Below are positions 60,205 through 64,000 of a stretch of DNA of 64,000 nucleotides, piece after piece (within the stretch, counting starts at the first letter, position 1; each line of letters opens with the position of its first letter). The position numbers and the translations under genes were made by a program. The DNA is from Paragyromitra xinjiangensis (Eukaryota; Ascomycota; Pezizomycetes; Pezizales; Discinaceae). A model generated the notes under the pieces. It was not told the origin of the DNA. It searched no databases and saw nothing but the letters and a program-made list of their open reading frames with translations. The stretch spans positions 1,178,001-1,242,000 of the forward strand of contig JBCAMK010000012.1 in assembly GCA_038503065.1 (NCBI GenBank), given 5' to 3'.

Positions 60205-61172
60205 TTATAGTAGTCCTGCGAACAGATCGTCGATTTCGTCCCCCTTCTTACGCTTTTTTTTTTTCTTTGCTCCTTCTTTGTCGTCGGTCTTTCTCTTAAT
60301 CTTTCTTTTTGGTGTTTCCTCTCTGATAGGAGGAGAGGGTAATCGCAATGGTGGTAACGGTGATTGTGATGTTGACTTCATAGCCTTCTTCTTCACTACT
60401 TTTCTATCCGTTTTCTTTCTTTCCTTTGGGACTTCCTTGGTGTTTTCCTCCCCTGACCCTGTTGTCTTTTCTACTGCCTTTACTTTCAACAAGGCTTCGC
60501 CCGTTGTCGTCTCTTGGATGAGTTGCTCCTTCTCCTCCCTCTCTATCACTATATCTTTCTCTATCATCACCATCACCTTCTCCGGGATTTCTTCGTTCAT
60601 GATTTCATCCTCTTCCATGACCTCCTCCCTCTTCAGAGCTTCACCAAAATCCTCCATCGTAACTGGTCCAATGGCAAGATCATCCTTCTTGATCACACGT
60701 CCTCCCCAAGCTTCTTCCACCACTACCACAGCCTCAAGAACCTCTTCTTTCTCCACCTCCACCTTCATCTCTGCACGAACAATCTTATATACTCTCGCCA
60801 AAGTCGCCAACAGCGCCAACCCCAATGGCGCAAACTGATTATTCGCAACCACACTTGTAAAAGCTCTATTTTAGTCTAATCAGCTCCAATTCTCCCTACT
60901 TCTTTGTCAAGAGCTACATACGTATAACAACTCGGTATTATAACCCGCCTTATATACACCAGCCTTGCCTCCACCGCTGCAGCAGCAGCAGGATCTAGTA
61001 GCTTCTTGATGTTACGTCGAAGCATCCCGAACCATTTCCACCATTTGCTGAGGTGATGCTGGTTCTTATTGCGGTGGAAGAGGAGGTGGAGAAGGTCGGA
61101 TTCAGGCTTGAGATCTGCTAGGGTGAGGGCTTCCGGTGAGGGATTGGGGTTGGGGTTAGGTGGGGTAGACAT
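60205..61172 (-). CDS. rmp1: RNase MRP subunit RMP1-like protein
   Basis: Two exons, 60922-61172 and 60205-60865, give 303 aa. Rmp1 is the RNase MRP-specific protein that binds the MRP RNA in rRNA and mRNA processing. The conserved domain is residues 15-110: SDLLHLLFHRNKNQHHLSKWWKWFGMLRRNIKKL-type helix, RRVIIPSCYTAFTSVVANNQF spanning the intron, and APLGLALLATLARV. The C-terminal 190 residues are Glu/Lys-rich and end in a very basic tail (KRKIKRKTDDKEG..., then DDLFAGLL), consistent with nucleolar location. I chose the Met at 61172 because the 40 residues upstream in the same frame look non-coding. It is convergent with LAS21, whose stop is 135 bases away. Confidence 0.9.
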
Positions 61173-61666
61173 TTTCGTGGCGCTGGGGTTGGAGGATTCG
61201 GTGGTCTGGAGGTTTAGAGATTGTTGATTAGGGTTGGTATCTGTGGTTACCCGGTTTCTCTTCACGTGCAAGCTTGGCGTAAGCGTGATCATTGGCTGTG
61301 CTGCTGACCTCTCTATGTTCTAGAAATAAGCTGATAGCGGGGACGTGGCTTATCATGAAATCTCACGAATATTAATAGTACAGAGTTTCAGCCCAACTGC
61401 ACTTGAAAACCCATCCAGGGTCAATGATAACTCAACACACCATTCCGACGACTAGCGTGCCTGAGGCTCAACTTAGACAACCCACATTCCAACCTCAACC
61501 CACACCCCCCACCAAAAACACCCCCCCCATCACCAGCGCATTCCCGCTGCATTCCGAACAAACCATGCCTAATCCCACCAGTAGGAGAGCAGGTTTCAAT
61601 CCTTACCACCGACACCCACCCTGATCACAATTAACACCGCTACCAGGAAGCGCCGACGACGCAGCC
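61173..61666. promoter_or_regulatory. Divergent promoter region of RMP1 and the 97-aa protein gene
   Basis: The 494 bases between the two start codons include a C-rich stretch (about 61490-61530) on the plus strand near the small gene. No specific site was identified. Confidence 0.55.
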
Positions 61667-62122
61667 ATGGAGGCCGCAAAGGGTGCTGTCAATGGTGCTG
61701 CACGAGTAAGTCTCACCCCATAACGCACCTTCGGCCGCCGTCTCCCCAGAACTTTAAAATTGGGGAAGAGAATTTTTTTTCCAACATGTGGTAGTGGGGT
61801 GCAGTATCTGTCGTTGCTGGCGTAATCGCGTACTTTACGTCCCCGCTGTTCCGCGGGTTGACTCCACAGTTTAAAGTATACCTGTGGATGTGTCCAACTG
61901 TAATCGGGAGCATGGTTGAGGCAGACAGGTATATCATTCGTTTTTTTTTTCTATTTCTTTCCCTCTTCCGCGGATCTACAATGCGCTCATACGTAGGATA
62001 GACGATTGCGTATGTACGAGAACATGATCCGTGTCGAACGAAGGAATCAGATCGCTAGTGCGAGAGAGAAGGAAATGCTGGATGAGATCGAAGAGTTAGA
62101 GAGCAGGGGAAGGAAGTCGTGA
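61667..62122 (+). CDS. Small conserved single-pass membrane protein, 97 aa
   Basis: Three exons, 61667-61705, 61795-61928 and 62002-62122, give 97 aa; phases match. The protein begins MEAAKGAVNGAARWGAVSVV, has one hydrophobic segment (about residues 15-30), the conserved SPLFRGLTPQFKVYLWM and a second weaker hydrophobic stretch leading to MVEADRRLRMYE. It ends in a charged helix (ERRNQIASAREKEMLDEIEELE). I recognise similar small proteins across Pezizomycotina; the shape (short amphipathic start, membrane segment, charged helix) recalls small mitochondrial membrane proteins, but location and role are unknown. Short exons hide it from simple frame scanning. Confidence 0.88.
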
Positions 62123-62835
62123 TTGGTAAAGGCGTGCAGGAAAATGCCTTGGGATGGGTATGGGGGGATGAGGGAAAATAAAGATTCCGACTGCATCGTA
62201 GGGAATCGGGTATCAGAATAGCCGCATCAGCACGGATATAGTTTTTTGTCTTTAGGCTGGTGTAGGCCAATCGAAAGGCACGAATTCTTAATGCCGCGCG
62301 GCATGCAGTAAAGTTCAATAGGAAGGTCTAATGCCCAATTTACCGTACTCAGCCACTCTCACAACTGCTCACTTGTCTAAGACTTGTCTAAGACTGGTCT
62401 ATATAAATACAATTACTATAATTCCCCACTTCCGGAGCAGTAACTGATATATACAACGAATCAGAAACCGAAGCCTATTAAAACATAATGTACTAGAGCT
62501 ACCAACAATCACAAGGCGCAGTAGAGTTACTAATTAAAGCCATTTCCCACAAGGGCTTGGATAAAGAGCTCTCCATTATCCACCGGAGTATTTCGGTCCT
62601 TGGCTGAAGACAGTAGCCCTGTAAAGACAAAAGAAATCGTACATCAAACTCCCCCAAAAAAACTCCCTTGTCTTTTTTCCCCAGATAATCGTAAAAGGAC
62701 GCATAGAAGAGAAAAAGAAATAGAAAGAAAAAAAAAACACATATTGCGCCGCCCACTTGGAAACTACAATATCAATAAGGCATCACAAGAAATAATACAA
62801 AACGAACATTAAGTTATAGCTTTTGGTCATTAGTA
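62123..62835. other. Intergenic, no gene seen
   Basis: This holds the 3' flanks of the 97-aa protein gene and of the mannosyltransferase gene. It is A-rich near 62695-62740. A direct repeat of GTCTAAGACT occurs at about 62375-62395. No gene is supported. Confidence 0.55.
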
Positions 62836-63991
62836 TTAAACTTCATGTTGTGACAGCCGTTTAAAGCCAGCACCGGTGGGAGCGTCCCGCCTCCACCAGA
62901 GCCACGAAGATTTAGGTTTTTCATTATAGTTTGTGTTGTGGAGGTGGAGCCTTTTGTACAGCCAGAATCCACAGACGTACAACGAGATTGCAAGAGAGAA
63001 TCCACTAATTGTGATGAAGAGCCAGTGTTGGCCCATCCAGAAGATGGCTTTTGCGTCTCCCTCATGCCAGGAAGAGCCTTTATACACAGCGAAGAAACTC
63101 CAAGGGTTTTTGTTATATCTATACGTTATTAGTTTTATGGGTCTAGTGATAAAGAAAGCTTAGCGTCCAGAAGACTAGGAACTCACTCTTCAGGCATGAG
63201 GACTCGCACACGTCCTTCCTCAGTCGTTCCCCAGCGAATGTATTCTTTCCAGATCACGCTAAGGAATAATGGACCGGTGCCATACATAACTGTGATATAT
63301 GGAACATGCCAGTTGCGATTATAGACTTGGAGACTCTCGGTCACACGTAGAAAGAACGGGTGCTGTGGTACCGCGCCCATAGCGTCGTTAGAGATACCCG
63401 TGGGGATGGTTCTCCTCACCCAGGCAGTATAGGAGAGCAGAGGGTCCAAGCGGCGGTTACAGCCATCGTCCAAATCAACATAGATGCCCCCAAAATGAGC
63501 CAACACAAAGTATCGGATAGAGTCTGCGCGCATGATCGGATACGGGTAGTTGTCATAAGTTTCTAGAAACCAGGGATATTCCGTCGCGATGAAGTCCCGT
63601 GATTTCTTATCCGTCCAGAGCTGAAAATCCCATCTGTCAGCCAAACTACCCCCTGCACTCTCCTTTCCACTCTCCATCATGAGAATCTCGCCCATTGCAC
63701 GGCCAGACGAACCTTATACTCGTAGTCGCTGTGCAGGTCGACACACGACTGTTGCGCCTCCTGCCATTTCTCAGGAATCGTCTCGTTTTGCCAGGTTTGG
63801 TGGATGATCTTCGGGATGAGCTGTGGTCGCTGATCGATGAGCACCGAATTAAGAGCGGGTATGTCGACCGATTGTATTGCATCCTTGGAGCAGTCCTCAA
63901 ATAGTAGCGTTATCAAAGTGAAGACTGAGTTCACCAAGAACCCGATGATGACCAGATTCACCACGAGGAAGAGAATCACACCCTTCCGCAT
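62836..63991 (-). CDS. Inositol phosphoceramide mannosyltransferase (SUR1/CSH1-like)
   Basis: Three exons, 63713-63991, 63187-63620 and 62836-63118, give 331 aa, complete, with the start nine bases from the window end. The enzyme would add mannose from GDP-mannose to inositol phosphorylceramide in the Golgi. The sequence shows an N-terminal membrane anchor (residues 5-30), IPKIIHQTWQNETIPEKW, RADSIRYFVLAHFGGIYVDLDDGC with the DxD metal/nucleotide motif at Asp142 and Asp144, and NDAMGAVPQHPFF. After YNKNPWSFFAVYKGSSWHEGDAK comes a C-terminal membrane segment (WLFITISGFSLAISLYVCGF). The order anchor, DxD domain, C-terminal anchor matches SUR1/CSH1 rather than OCH1, but a related alpha-1,6-mannosyltransferase role cannot be excluded. 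Confidence 0.93.
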
Positions 63992-64000
63992 TTTGAGTTT

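Noticed and set aside
60278..60838. Plus-strand 186-codon Ser/Thr-rich frame
   Set aside because: This is the antisense shadow of the Glu/Lys-rich C-terminus of RMP1.

Overview
The window is nuclear DNA from a filamentous ascomycete (Pezizomycotina). It holds spliceosomal genes with many short introns (about 45-90 nt, donors GTAAGT/GTATGT, CTAAC/CTGAC-type branch sites, YAG acceptors), pyrimidine-rich gene leaders, and single-copy fungal orthologues (EPL1, calcineurin B, PDX1/SNZ, LAS21, PET127, KAE1, RRP36, RMP1). The high intron number (up to 7 per gene) would suit an early-diverging lineage such as Pezizomycetes or Orbiliomycetes, but that is inference. I rebuilt the exon structures by hand; apart from the FCP1-like gene at 25578, every spliced model keeps frame across all its junctions.

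Layout. 1.8-13.3 kb: an acidic conserved protein (+), a proline/serine-rich nuclear-type protein (+), EPL1 of the NuA4 acetyltransferase complex (-), calcineurin regulatory subunit B (+) and an uncharacterised Pezizomycotina protein (-). 13.3-19.0 kb is a 5.7-kb gene desert. 19.0-27.4 kb: translation elongation factor 1B gamma (+), an unrecognised five-exon protein with two hydrophobic segments (-), rRNA-processing RRP36 (-), and an FCP1/NIF-family phosphatase-like gene (+) whose frame changes in a CCTCCCC repeat. 27.4-30.8 kb is non-coding and carries a 741-bp element with 74-bp terminal inverted repeats and a TA target duplication (a MITE). 30.8-34.4 kb: a 1,082-aa PH-domain/leucine-rich-repeat protein (-). 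34.4-39.7 kb is a second desert. 39.7-49.9 kb: mitochondrial PET127 (-), KAE1 of the KEOPS complex (+), an uncharacterised integral membrane protein (+) and pyridoxal-phosphate synthase PDX1 (+). 50.8-64.0 kb: a type-3 copper tyrosinase with an internal decahistidine stretch (-), an FMN-binding split-barrel protein (-), GPI ethanolamine-phosphate transferase LAS21 (+), RNase MRP subunit RMP1 (-), a 97-aa single-pass membrane protein (+) and an inositol-phosphoceramide mannosyltransferase of the SUR1 type (-).

How the genes relate. There is no secondary-metabolite cluster or obvious pathway island; these are mostly housekeeping loci. Four pairs are transcribed divergently from short shared intergenic regions: EPL1/CNB1 (477 bp), RRP36/FCP1-like (374 bp), PET127/KAE1 (261 bp) and RMP1/97-aa protein (494 bp). 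No tRNA, rRNA, CRISPR array or transposase gene was found. The most unusual items are the MITE, the orphan hydrophobic-hairpin protein, the frame change in the FCP1-like gene and the histidine tract in the tyrosinase.
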